In this document: piece after piece, positions 9,111 to 17,883 of the stretch
Position numbering within the stretch: the first letter of the stretch is position 1
Layout: the number at the start of each line of letters is the position of its first letter
The notes under the pieces: generated by a model
The model's input: only the letters and a program-made list of their open reading frames with translations
What the model was told of the DNA's origin: nothing
Database searches by the model: none
NCBI GenBank assembly: GCA_016182655.1
Contig: JACPGB010000041.1
Coordinates: 1-41,071 of the forward strand
Length of the DNA: 41,071 nucleotides
From: Deltaproteobacteria bacterium
GTDB lineage: Bacteria > Desulfobacterota > GWC2-55-46
Reading direction: 5' to 3'
Made by a program: the position numbers and the translations under genes

Positions 9111-10693
9111 TCAAGGTAGCCGAGGCTTTTAAGGCGCTCGGCGACGAGTTTGGCGTCCTCTTCGGAGGTCTGCCCTCCGGAAGAGTCCTGCCTCGATTCG
9201 GTGTCGGCGTAGGCGAGGCGTTTCAACGACTCGTCGCTAAGGCACTCTTTTAACACCCTGCCGTCGAGTTTTTTCGGGACCTCGATGCCGAGGAGGTGGT
9301 AGACCGTCGGAGCGACGTCGATAATGTGAGCTTCTTTGGACGAGGACTTTTTCACCGATGGCCCGGACATCACAAGAACGCCGTCTTCCTCGTGAGTGCC
9401 GGACCAGTTATTTACGTTCCACTTCCTTAGCCTCTGTATGAACTTGCCCGTCGGCGCGCCCTCTTTAAGGAGGCCGAACCCCCTGGCCCATTTTATAAAG
9501 ACGTCGGGCGCGGCAGGGTTATTCGGGTATAGATCCCTCCCCTTGAAGACCGCCTCGATCGGTTTGTGCCCCTCGGGCGTCCGCATGTTCAAGAGCTCGC
9601 GCGCGACCTCGTCGACAAGGGTATCGTATTCTTTTCCTGCATTCACTATGCCCTGGGGCTCTCTCCCCTTGAGGTTCACATATACGGCGTCCGATACGCC
9701 GAGGAAGTATACGCGCGTCTTCGACCAGTCGACGCCTACGAGCGTCAGGGGCGGCGGCAGTTCCCTTATGACGCCGAGCTTGGATAAGATCACCCTCGCA
9801 AAAGTCCCGACGCCGCCGGTCTTCTTCCTCTTCTCCTCGTCGATTATGAGGTAGCCCTTCTCGGTAAGCCATTTGTTAAGCGAGACAAGCTCACTCAATG
9901 GCCCGAAGCCGTGGTCCGAGAGTATTACTATCTCCACGCCGTCGCCGGCGGCCTTAACGAGCTCGCCGACGGAATCGTCTATTTTCCTGAATACCGTGTC
10001 TATCGCGCCTTCGTTGGGGTTCCCCTTTTTGAACCCGGGGTGGGTCTCGTCCCTGTCCTTCCAGAAGAAGTGCTGGACGGTATCGGAGGCCGTGTATACT
10101 ACGGTAAAGAGGTCCCAGTCGAGTTTCTGCATGGCGAACAGGGCGACGTCCGTCCACCTTGAGACGGACGAGACGAGGTCCTCGACGGATACCCTCCTGT
10201 GCTTGAACATCGGCGGCACGAGGCAGTCCTTGCCGAATTTATCCGAGAGCTCCTTGAAAAACCCCGGAGGCGATACCACGCGCTCGTCGTGAAAAGGCGT
10301 GGGCTCGCCTGAGATCATGAAACCGTTGACCTCGTCCGGCGGGAATGTCGCCGGGACGTTCAGCACAACGGCCTTTTTCCCGAGTTCGCTTGCGACCTTC
10401 CAGACGGGCTTCACGAGCCGCCTCGACGAGACGGCGGGCGTGAGGTCATAAGTACCCTCGGCGCGCACCAGAAAATCGAATATCCCGTGGTTGCCGGGGT
10501 CGACGCCGGTCGAAAACGATGTCCACGACACAGGGCTCAATACCGGCATGGTCGCCTTTAGAGTGCCGTGCGCTCCGCTATCCATGAGGCGCGCGATATT
10601 CGGGAGCGCGCCTTTCCTGACGAGCGGCCCCACAATGTCGAAGGTCGCCCCGTCTATGCCTATTATGAGGACTTTCTTTTTATCCATGCGCAT
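9107..10693 (-). CDS. alkaline phosphatase superfamily phosphodiesterase-like protein
   Basis: A 528-residue protein of the type I phosphodiesterase/nucleotide pyrophosphatase branch of the alkaline phosphatase superfamily. The metal-site aspartate is D14 (IIGIDGATFD), the catalytic threonine is T58 in SPVSWTSFSTG, and the later ASDTVQHFFW, LSDHGFG and SGTHEEDG motifs supply the remaining metal ligands. There is no signal peptide or membrane segment, so a cytoplasmic location is suggested. The start overlaps the end of the radical SAM gene by 14 nt; an alternative Met two codons later is possible. A role in cleaving or transferring a phosphodiester in a lipid or glycan precursor is inferred from the neighbours. 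Confidence 0.8.
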   Translation of the reverse strand: MRMDKKKVLIIGIDGATFDIVGPLVRKGALPNIARLMDSGAHGTLKATMPVLSPVSWTSFSTGVDPGNHGIFDFLVRAEGTYDLTPAVSSRRLVKPVWKVASELGKKAVVLNVPATFPPDEVNGFMISGEPTPFHDERVVSPPGFFKELSDKFGKDCLVPPMFKHRRVSVEDLVSSVSRWTDVALFAMQKLDWDLFTVVYTASDTVQHFFWKDRDETHPGFKKGNPNEGAIDTVFRKIDDSVGELVKAAGDGVEIVILSDHGFGPLSELVSLNKWLTEKGYLIIDEEKRKKTGGVGTFARVILSKLGVIRELPPPLTLVGVDWSKTRVYFLGVSDAVYVNLKGREPQGIVNAGKEYDTLVDEVARELLNMRTPEGHKPIEAVFKGRDLYPNNPAAPDVFIKWARGFGLLKEGAPTGKFIQRLRKWNVNNWSGTHEEDGVLVMSGPSVKKSSSKEAHIIDVAPTVYHLLGIEVPKKLDGRVLKECLSDESLKRLAYADTESRQDSSGGQTSEEDAKLVAERLKSLGYLE

Positions 10694-12017
10694 GCCTGAA
10701 TTTATTTATGAGGCTCATCGAAGAGTTCATGGCGACGAGCAGTACCTTGACTACCCTGCTCAGGAACTTGAGCGGCGGGTGGACATAGAAGAGGTCGGCC
10801 TCTTTCACATCCCCTTCGGGCAGGAGGTCCGCGTCCTTCTTTATTACGCCCTTCGATACCGCGTAGTTGTAGACCCCTGTCTCGGGCTCTATCCTTATCC
10901 AGTTGAGCCCGATGCCGCCCTTGCGTTTGAGGCGCAACACTATGTTGCCCTTTACGAAAAAGACGACCATCTTGAATAACCCGGCGACGGTCTCCTCCGG
11001 CGCTCCGACGAAGAAGCAGAAGCCGGTCTTGATGCCGTCGACCTCCTTGGCGAGGTTGTAGACCTTTACGACGTCCGCTTCCGTGAAGTTCTTGCCGAGC
11101 ACCTTGAGCGCGCCGCTTGAAAGGGCGTCGGTCGAGTACGCGATGTAGACGCACCCGGCGTCCCTTGCGAGCTCGAGGAATTCCTTTGTTATGAGCTTCG
11201 GCTCGGCCCAGGCGAACCACTCGACCTTGAGTTTCCTTCTAAGTATCTCCCGGCATATGGCTTCCGCGTGGCTCAGGGGGATGGTAAAGAGCGCGTCGGA
11301 GAACATGAAGTGGGTGATGCCGAGCCTTACAAGGTCTTCTATCTCGTCGACTACGTTCTCCGGCGTGCGGAGCCTTAGCTTGCTTCCATTCAGGTACGGG
11401 TACGTACAATAGTTGCACCTGTAGGCGCACCCCCTCTTCGTCTGTATGCCTACGCCGCCCTTGCCGCTGTACTTCTTGAGATCAACGAGGTCCTTCCTCG
11501 CGAACGGCAGTCTTTCAAAGTCCGGGAGAGATCTTACCCCCGTGAACATCACCTTGCCGTTCTTCCGGTAATATATGCCCTTGACCTTCTCGGGTGTTTC
11601 GAGGTTCAGGAGGAGCTCCGGGACCGCCTCCTCCCCCTCAAGGTAGACCCCGTAGTCGATATCCGAGACCCTCTCCATAATGATCTTTGCGAATATGGAA
11701 AAACCCGCGCCCCCGGCCATGACGCGCGCCTTCGGCGCGGCCTCTTTGATTATGGCGAGTGTCGGGCGGAGCGTATTGAAGTAGTAGAAGAAGTCCACTC
11801 CCTGCTGGTTGTCTATGTTCCTTATGGATATGCCGACGACGTCCGGCCTGAACTCGGCGAGCTTCTTTTTAAGCCCGCCGTACGGGTCATTCGAGATGTT
11901 CGGGTCGTAGACCGCGACCTCATGGTCCTTGAGCATCGTGGCGACCATGAGTATCCCGAGCGGCATGACGGAAGGCTCTTTCCTTCCGAGATATGATTGT
12001 ATGAAAAGTATCTTCAA
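10680..12017 (-). CDS. B12-binding-type radical SAM protein, paralogue of the gene at 754
   Basis: A 445-residue protein with the same layout as the 754 protein: a cobalamin-binding-like N-terminal domain (1-150), then a radical SAM core with C197, C201 and C204 (KRGCAYRCNYC). The start appears to be TTG (MKILFIQSY), preceded by AAGGTAA a few bases upstream. The gene follows the acyltransferase at 12023 by 5 nt. The two paralogues probably act on related substrates or on successive positions of one substrate. The C-terminal tail (430-445) is unrelated between them. Confidence 0.85.
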   Translation of the reverse strand: MKILFIQSYLGRKEPSVMPLGILMVATMLKDHEVAVYDPNISNDPYGGLKKKLAEFRPDVVGISIRNIDNQQGVDFFYYFNTLRPTLAIIKEAAPKARVMAGGAGFSIFAKIIMERVSDIDYGVYLEGEEAVPELLLNLETPEKVKGIYYRKNGKVMFTGVRSLPDFERLPFARKDLVDLKKYSGKGGVGIQTKRGCAYRCNYCTYPYLNGSKLRLRTPENVVDEIEDLVRLGITHFMFSDALFTIPLSHAEAICREILRRKLKVEWFAWAEPKLITKEFLELARDAGCVYIAYSTDALSSGALKVLGKNFTEADVVKVYNLAKEVDGIKTGFCFFVGAPEETVAGLFKMVVFFVKGNIVLRLKRKGGIGLNWIRIEPETGVYNYAVSKGVIKKDADLLPEGDVKEADLFYVHPPLKFLSRVVKVLLVAMNSSMSLINKFRHAHG

Positions 12018-12022
12018 GAGAG

Positions 12023-12955
12023 TTACCTTACGAAGTAGTCGTCCGCGTACCAGAATACCCGGAGGTACTGGGCCGGGTATTTCTTCACATATCGGTCGAG
12101 CAGCGAGATGAACTTCTGTGTGTTGACTTTCGCGTCCCTCTCGGCGTCGCCTGTAGCGTCCATCGTCATCGGCTCTTCGGCGACGAGCAGGTGCGTATGG
12201 TCTTCCTTCCTCACGATAAAGACCGGGACGACCTCCGCCCCGGTCTTCATCGCGACCCTTATCGCGCCCTCGGAGTACCTGGCCTTTTTGCCCATGAAGT
12301 CGAGCGTCATGGACATCTCGCCCTCTCTCCCGTCGACGGCCCAGAGGAGGAACTCGTTTTTCTTTAGAGCCTCCAGCGCCTTCCTCGGCCCCTTGTCCGT
12401 ATAGATGAAGTTCACCGGGAGCTTTTCCCTGTACCCTATGCGCATCCTGAAGGCGTACCTTCTCGCGAAGTTGGGGAACTTGAAGAGGAGCCCCGGCCTC
12501 TCCTCCGGAGGGTGGCGGCTTGCCATCTGGCTGACTTTAAGCCCCAGGTGCCCTATCGCGGGCATGAGGAACTCTTCGTTCCCGAAGTGCGCGTGGAAGA
12601 GCATCACGCCCTTCCCCTTCCTTAACGCCCTCTCGATATGATCGAGCCCTCTGTACTCTACCAGCGTGCGGATATTGCCTGCGTTCAGCGACGGGTACAT
12701 GAATATCTCCGTCGAATTGAAGGCGTATATCCTGAACGCCTCTTTTTCTATCTCCGGAGAGGCCTTGCCGAAGAGAAACCTGAACCCGTCGTCGAGGACC
12801 TTTCTCTTGCCGCTCGCCGCGTGGTACATGATAGACCCGGCGAGCCCGGCGAGCCAATAGCTCAAGCTCCGCGGCGCCGCCTGTACAAAGAGCCTCAAGC
12901 CCACCCAGTAGAGGAGCCTTGCGAGCTCCTGCGCATAGACCCGTAATAGTCCCAT
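12023..12955 (-). CDS. LpxL/HtrB-family acyltransferase
   Basis: A 310-residue protein of the lysophospholipid acyltransferase (LpxL/HtrB) family. It has an N-terminal hydrophobic segment (about 15-45) and the catalytic HX4E motif intact as H123 and E128 in HAHFGNEE. A downstream VDGREGE stretch and a late ARYSEGAIRVA-like segment match the family fold. It lies 6 nt after a paralogue (12962) and 5 nt before a radical SAM gene. It should acylate a lipid or lipid-linked acceptor at the cytoplasmic face of the inner membrane. Of the three family members in this operon, this is the only one with a complete canonical motif. Confidence 0.85.
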   Translation of the reverse strand: MGLLRVYAQELARLLYWVGLRLFVQAAPRSLSYWLAGLAGSIMYHAASGKRKVLDDGFRFLFGKASPEIEKEAFRIYAFNSTEIFMYPSLNAGNIRTLVEYRGLDHIERALRKGKGVMLFHAHFGNEEFLMPAIGHLGLKVSQMASRHPPEERPGLLFKFPNFARRYAFRMRIGYREKLPVNFIYTDKGPRKALEALKKNEFLLWAVDGREGEMSMTLDFMGKKARYSEGAIRVAMKTGAEVVPVFIVRKEDHTHLLVAEEPMTMDATGDAERDAKVNTQKFISLLDRYVKKYPAQYLRVFWYADDYFVR

Positions 12956-12961
12956 CCCGGG

Positions 12962-13885
12962 TCAGTTGAGCTTGCCGAACGGAGGCTGTCCGTACCCCAG
13001 GAGCCTCGCGTAGTGGCAAGGGTATCTTCTCATATAGTCCTCGAGGAGGGCGGCAAACGCCTTGACCCCGTCCTCGACGGTCTTTATATTAGAGAGCGGC
13101 GGCTCTATTACAAGCCTGTGCCTGCCGTTCTTTTTTCTCACCATGAAGACCGGGACTATCGGGGAGCCCGCCATTAGCGCGATCCGGACCGGCCCGGTCA
13201 TGAACTCCGCGTCGATATTGAAGAACCGGACCTCGGTCATGTTCTGCCCCATGCCGTCCATGGAGATGGCGAGTATTTCGTTCTTATCAAGCACCTTCAG
13301 CGCTCCCCTCATCTGGTTATTCAGAAAGATGAAGTTCGCCGGCAGGTATTTTTCGCACTCGCCCTTGAGCCTGAACCAGCTCATCATGAGCCCGTCTGAT
13401 TTCCTGTTCAGGACCTTCTCAATGTTGGCTACGGCGTCCTCGCTTGCGAGCCCGACCTGGTTTATCCTGTACCCCCTGTGGCCGAGGCCGGGCATGAGCA
13501 TGTGTTCGTTCCCGAAATGGGCGTGGAGGAGCACGACGCCCTTTTTGAGTTTGAGCGCGTCGTCGAGGTATTCGAGCCCCTCGGCTTCGACGAACCTCCC
13601 GATGTTACTGCTCCCGAGCCTCTTGTACAGGAAGACCTCGAACTCGCTCATGATGTAGTTTACGAACGAGCGCCTTACCACTTCTTTCGCGTCCACGCGT
13701 CCGCTCCCCATGAGCTTTTCGAGGTTCCTCTCTATGATCTCCCCCCGGGCCTTCGCCACAGTACAGTATAACATACCGCCAATCCTGCCCATAACATAAA
13801 TCACGGAAGCCGGCAGGAGCGGCACGACGGCCCTGAACGGGCCCAGGAGAAACCATTTTATTACGCCTCTTATCAAGGCCTTCAC
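12962..13885 (-). CDS. LpxL/HtrB-family acyltransferase, motif variant
   Basis: I place the start at the GTG at 13885 because GGGGGAGA lies 6 nt upstream and it leaves an 11-nt gap after the flippase. An upstream ATG at 14035 would overlap the flippase by about 140 nt and add an unconvincing Arg-rich stretch. The 307-residue protein has an N-terminal membrane segment (10-40) and the family block HAHFGNEH at 121-128. The acid expected five residues after H123 is H128; a Glu lies one position earlier. It is a paralogue of the 12023 protein, with a GLGHRGYRINQVG segment after the motif. It could acylate a different acceptor or act non-canonically. Confidence 0.82.
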   Translation of the reverse strand: MKALIRGVIKWFLLGPFRAVVPLLPASVIYVMGRIGGMLYCTVAKARGEIIERNLEKLMGSGRVDAKEVVRRSFVNYIMSEFEVFLYKRLGSSNIGRFVEAEGLEYLDDALKLKKGVVLLHAHFGNEHMLMPGLGHRGYRINQVGLASEDAVANIEKVLNRKSDGLMMSWFRLKGECEKYLPANFIFLNNQMRGALKVLDKNEILAISMDGMGQNMTEVRFFNIDAEFMTGPVRIALMAGSPIVPVFMVRKKNGRHRLVIEPPLSNIKTVEDGVKAFAALLEDYMRRYPCHYARLLGYGQPPFGKLN

Positions 13886-13896
13886 GGCTTCTCCCC

Positions 13897-15174
13897 CTAC
13901 CCGGCGGCCCCGAGGCTCGGTCTCTTTGCGGCATACGGGAAGAGCCCGGCGCGGAGCGCGAGATAATGGTAGAGTATTACGGACAAGAGCGCAAAGGACG
14001 CGAGCATCGCGGAGGCCGCTCCGAGCGCCCCCCACTTCGGCACGAGCGCTACGGTCATCCCCGCGTTAAGGGCAAATGCCGCGGCCCACGCCTTTACCAC
14101 ATCGGCCTGCCTGTCTATCGAGATGAGCGCGAACTCCATGAGCGTGCTCAAAAAGAGCGGGACCTGCGTCCAGGCAAGAAGGCTCAACACTTTCGAGGCC
14201 CCTTCGAACCCGGCCCCGAATATCAACCAGATTATCCAGCCCGAGAGGAAAAATGTCGCGACCGCTATGACGAGCCCGGCTACGAACAGGTACTTCATCG
14301 CCTTTGCGCAGAGCTCGCCGACCCTTCCCGCGCCTCCCGCGCCCATTTTCGAGAGGGCCGGGAAAAAGGCGATGGAGATGGATACCGGCAGAATCTGCAT
14401 CTGCATGACTATGGCCTGCGGCGCCTGGTAGAGGGCGACGTCCGCCGCGTCCCTGAAGTACTTTATAGCCATGTGCCCGGCCTTCAACGACCCGACCGCG
14501 AATATCACGACGAGGCCGAGAGTATAGGCCTCCTTGATGTAGAATTTGCACTTCTCGTAATCGAACCTCATGACGGGACGGACAAACTTCGTGTTCGATA
14601 TGTACATGACGGCGACGGTCCTCACGATGTTCGACGCGGCTATTGCCGCGAAGAGCGCGAGGAAGCCGAGGTCGAGGAAAACGACTACGGCGATGAAGGC
14701 GAGGTTTGCAATTCTAAAGAGGAACGTCGTAAGCGTTTCGAACTCCATCCTCTCAAAGGCCCTGAACGTCCCCATGAAGACAGACCCGGAGGCCCAGACG
14801 AGCTCCGAGACCGACGCTATGATCGTAGCGTAGACTATGTGGGGGGTGCCGAAGGAAAACGCGATAAAGACGCCTATGGCGGCGATCGACAGAATGGAGA
14901 GGACCCAGCGGACGATGAGTATGGAGCCGAGGGACTCCCCCGCCTCGTCCCTGTTCCTCGCAAGCTCCCTTATGGCTATACGCTCGAGCCCGAAGTATGT
15001 CGCCGAGACGAGGAAGCCGACGAGGGCGGTCACGAACGCGAACTCGCCGAAGAGGCTCACGCCGAGATACCGGGCCGTGAGTATGGTGGAGGCGAGCCCG
15101 GCGAGGACGTCGACTATCCTCGAAAGGAAGATCGCCGCGCTGTTTGCCCTTACCTTCCTGTCAAAAGGCCGCAA
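13897..15174 (-). CDS. polysaccharide flippase (Wzx/MOP family)
   Basis: A 425-residue protein with about twelve hydrophobic segments, belonging to the MOP-superfamily polysaccharide transporters that flip undecaprenyl-linked oligosaccharides from cytoplasm to periplasm. The N-terminal pattern (NSAAIFLSRIVDVLAGL... followed by ARYLGVSLFGEF) is typical for Wzx. The start is a TTG with GGGGT five nt upstream; no better in-frame start is apparent. It follows the chain-length gene and precedes the acyltransferases. With Wza, Wzz and an O-antigen ligase-like protein it makes up a Wzy-dependent export set. Confidence 0.85.
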   Translation of the reverse strand: MRPFDRKVRANSAAIFLSRIVDVLAGLASTILTARYLGVSLFGEFAFVTALVGFLVSATYFGLERIAIRELARNRDEAGESLGSILIVRWVLSILSIAAIGVFIAFSFGTPHIVYATIIASVSELVWASGSVFMGTFRAFERMEFETLTTFLFRIANLAFIAVVVFLDLGFLALFAAIAASNIVRTVAVMYISNTKFVRPVMRFDYEKCKFYIKEAYTLGLVVIFAVGSLKAGHMAIKYFRDAADVALYQAPQAIVMQMQILPVSISIAFFPALSKMGAGGAGRVGELCAKAMKYLFVAGLVIAVATFFLSGWIIWLIFGAGFEGASKVLSLLAWTQVPLFLSTLMEFALISIDRQADVVKAWAAAFALNAGMTVALVPKWGALGAASAMLASFALLSVILYHYLALRAGLFPYAAKRPSLGAAG

Positions 15175-15233
15175 GGCTTACCCCGGCCTTGTTGGATGGC
15201 GCGCCCAGGACCGCTTTCAGCGCGGCCATTGCC

Positions 15234-16679
15234 TTACCTGACATTTTCTGTCTCGCGGACGGAGCGGAGCGACTCTCTCGACCTCGCGTCCCCGGGCGGC
15301 ACGTCGATGTATTCGAGGAAGAGTATGACTGAGAGCCCGAGCATGGTGCCGAGGAAGAGGGCTACTATCGCGAGGAGCTTCTTGTTGGGGAAGTATATGT
15401 AGCTCTTGCTGTTCGCCTCGGTCGGGACCTTCGCCTCCTCGATTATGGTGGAGTTGGAGATGGATAACCCCTCGGCGAGCCGCGCGGCCTCGAGCTGGGT
15501 ATTAAGGTTGTTGACGGTGGTCTTGAGCGTGTCCGCCGCGACGCTTATCTTCGAATAGTCGAACTCGTTCTGGACGACGGTTCTCATCTCCCTGTCGAGC
15601 CGCGCTATCTGCTGTCTCGTCACTTTGTCCTGCGCCTTCAGACTTATGAGGACTATGTCGGTGTCCCCGAGCTTCTGAATGAGGTTGTCGTAGTAGGTGT
15701 TCCTCGCGCTCGACTCGTTCGAGAAGGTCTTTTCGACCTCCTTTTCCATCGCCGCCTTCGTCTGCTCTATCTTCTTGTATACGGCCTTCACGTCCGGGTG
15801 CTCGGGGGTAAGGTCGAGGAGTTTCTCGGCGAGGGTGATGTCGAGGTCGTAGAGCTTGGATTTGTAGCTCTTTATGAACGGGTTTGCCTCGTAGCTCTTG
15901 GACGAGAGCTTGAACTAGGGCTGTTCCTTGATGGCGACCTCGGCGGCCTTCCTTATGGCCTGGTTCTCCGTCACCTGCTGTTCTATATCGTCAAGTTTCG
16001 ACCTCATTTGCGAAAGCTCGGAGAGGAGGTTGTTCTTCTGGGTCTCGAGGTTTACGATGAGCTTCTCGCTCTTGAAGTCCACCCTCCTCTTTTCGGCCGC
16101 CTCCCAGTCCGCCCTCGACTTTTCGGCCTTCTCCTCTATATACTTGCGGGACTTGACGACGGTATCCCTGTTCAGCTCCCCGAAAAAGTTCGAGAACTCG
16201 CCGGCAAATGTATTGGCTATGTCGACGGCTGTCTTTTCGTCCCTCGCGTAAGCCCTTATCTCAAAGAGCTCGGCGTCGTCTATCTGCTCTACTTCCACAC
16301 CGGTGCCCTGCGTCAGGACCTTCTTTACATAGCCGGGCTCGACGAAGAAGTTGAAGTCGTACGGGTTGCCCTTCTTGTCCTTCAAACCGAGCTTGTCGAT
16401 GACCTTCTCGGCTACCTTCCTGCTCTCTATGAGATTCACGAAGGTGTCGGGGAGGTTGTCGGAGTCCGAGTAGCTCAACTTTCCGAAGCTCGACGGCAGG
16501 TCGCGGCTGACGAACGAGGGCTGGAGGTTCTGGAGGTTCAGCCATATCTTCGCCCTTACCTTGTATACCGGTTTGATCATGAAGGAGCCCACGACCGTGA
16601 CCCCTACAACGGTGGCGAGTATGGCGAAAAAGACCAACTTCCTCCGAAGGAATATCTGCCATAACTTTATGAATTCCAT
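15234..16679 (-). pseudogene. Wzz/GumC-type chain-length determinant interrupted by an in-frame TAG
   Basis: Two open stretches in the same frame, 16679-15918 and 15914-15234, together encode a 481-residue Wzz-family protein. The first has an N-terminal membrane helix (residues 15-35) after LRRKLV and a coiled-coil periplasmic region; the second continues the coiled coil and ends with the C-terminal membrane helix (LLAIVALFLGTMLGLSVILF) followed by a short cytoplasmic tail. They are separated only by a TAG at 15915-15917, codon 255, with no frameshift. A CAG (Gln) to TAG change would explain it. The second part could be re-initiated at a GTG at 15791. This may be a true nonsense mutation, a sequencing error or readthrough; TAG ends several other genes here, so general recoding is unlikely. 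Confidence 0.8.
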
Positions 16680-16798
16680 TTAAGAACGCTTCCTCCCTGT
16701 TTATTGCCCCGTCTGCGGCAAAACCGATGCACGGCGCCCTTGCGCCTTAACCGCTTTTTTTGCTGAACCCGTCCCAGCCCTTCCGCGGCCCCGGAGCG

Positions 16799-17560
16799 TC
16801 AGTTCGTCGGAATCGAGAAGTTAATCGCGCCCTCGCCGCCCTGGAGGACGTCCTTGACCTGGGGCCAGAGGACTATGCCCGTCTCGAGGTTGACGATGGG
16901 CGAGAGTATCTGCCCCATATGGGCCATGAACCAGCTCACGTTGGCTATCGCCACCGCCGGGACATATACTATGTCGCCGTTCTGGAGTATCTTGTCGTCC
17001 GCGAGGTTCCCGTCCTTAAAGGCCTGCTTGAGGTTGACGGAGTACACATGCGGCTTGCCATTGCCCCTTCTTATGAGCATGATGTTCTTGAGCTTGGCGT
17101 CCTCGGTATTTCCTCCCGCGTTCGATATCGCCTCGGTGACCGATGTCTCGTACTCGAGCGGGAATACGCCCGGAGACTTTACCTCGCCGAGGACGAGTAT
17201 CTTCTGGCTCTGGACCGAGGTGATAGTTATGGTCACCTGCGGCTCGACGATATACTTTGCGAGCTTCGTGCGGAGCTCGTCGCTGAGCGCAAAGACGCCC
17301 TTGCCCACGACCTTCACGTCCCCTATGAGCGGGTACATGAACATCCCGCTCGAATCTATCTTTATCGTCTTTTTAAGGTCGTCGTGCCTGTAGACCGTGA
17401 CCTCGATGGTATCGCCAATGCCCAAGACGAACTCGTCTATGGTCACCTTTTCGAAGACGGGTTCGGCGGGTGCGATCTCTTTTTTTCCATCGGTCGAGGC
17501 GCAACCCGCGAAGAGGAAAACGGCAAGCGCGAGGCTTAACGCCGCAATGAGTCGTTTCAT
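16799..17560 (-). CDS. polysaccharide export lipoprotein (Wza/Poly_export family)
   Basis: A 253-residue protein starting at the ATG for MKRLIAAL, with GAGGT nine nt upstream; a start two codons earlier would have only 3 nt of spacing. The N-terminus is a lipoprotein signal ending in LFAGC, so it should be lipidated. A Poly_export domain follows (FVLGIGDTIEVTVYRHDDL, about residues 45-65) and then SLBB-type repeats (KILVLGEVKSPGVFPL). Wza-type proteins form the outer-membrane channel for capsular or exopolysaccharide. It is shorter than E. coli Wza (about 380) and lacks the longer C-terminal region. It is the first gene of the long envelope operon. Confidence 0.88.
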   Translation of the reverse strand: MKRLIAALSLALAVFLFAGCASTDGKKEIAPAEPVFEKVTIDEFVLGIGDTIEVTVYRHDDLKKTIKIDSSGMFMYPLIGDVKVVGKGVFALSDELRTKLAKYIVEPQVTITITSVQSQKILVLGEVKSPGVFPLEYETSVTEAISNAGGNTEDAKLKNIMLIRRGNGKPHVYSVNLKQAFKDGNLADDKILQNGDIVYVPAVAIANVSWFMAHMGQILSPIVNLETGIVLWPQVKDVLQGGEGAINFSIPTN

Positions 17561-17597
17561 GAGCATAGGACCTCTTTCAAAGTTTTTTGGGATATCC

Positions 17598-17633
17598 AAA
17601 GGCACCTGTCCGAACCGCCTGAGGCGTGCCTTT
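17598..17633 (-). other. hairpin in the leader of the envelope operon
   Basis: Perfect 8-bp arms AAAGGCAC and GTGCCTTT, separated by 20 nt, lie about 38-75 nt upstream of the wza start on the minus strand. There is no following T-run, so it is not an obvious terminator. With the long leader (about 250 nt from the predicted promoter) it could be a regulatory structure, but this is speculative. Confidence 0.35.
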
Positions 17634-17816
17634 CTCTACGGCTTGCGCCTCTGTTGTCCTGACATGGATTATTGCCGAAATCCAGGGCGGCTGGTGCGTG
17701 ATGCTTGAGGTCTAAGCGGGGAAGAGCGTTATGGTCTTTGCCTGTATGCGCTATCAACGTATCCCGGATCCCTCGTCTTGAAATAGCCGTCCGTCTTCCA
17801 GGGCGCGGCTTAAAGG

Positions 17817-17845
17817 ATATTATTATTAAAACTCTGGAAAGTCAA
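17817..17845 (-). promoter_or_regulatory. candidate sigma-70 promoter for the wza operon
   Basis: On the minus strand TTGACT (17840-17845) and TAATAT (17817-17822) are separated by 17 nt. The -35 matches consensus at 5 of 6 positions and the -10 at 4 of 6. Transcription would begin near 17810, leaving an untranslated leader of about 250 nt before wza. The region 17606-17883 shows no convincing gene. Confidence 0.5.
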
Positions 17846-17883
17846 TAAAAATGAGGCACTTACCAAACCAACGCCCAGCGTGC

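Noticed and set aside
13966-15402. 478-codon plus-strand frame opposite the flippase and wzz genes
   Set aside because: It mirrors the codon pattern of the minus-strand genes, is rich in Arg/Glu/Asp/Gly, has no ribosome site and no recognisable domain.
15915-15917. Pyrrolysine or general amber recoding at the wzz TAG
   Set aside because: TAG ends several other genes here, no pyl genes are visible, and Wzz is not a known pyrrolysine protein.
17598-17633. RfaH/ops-type element in the wza leader
   Set aside because: A GGCGGT stretch is present but the full ops sequence is not.
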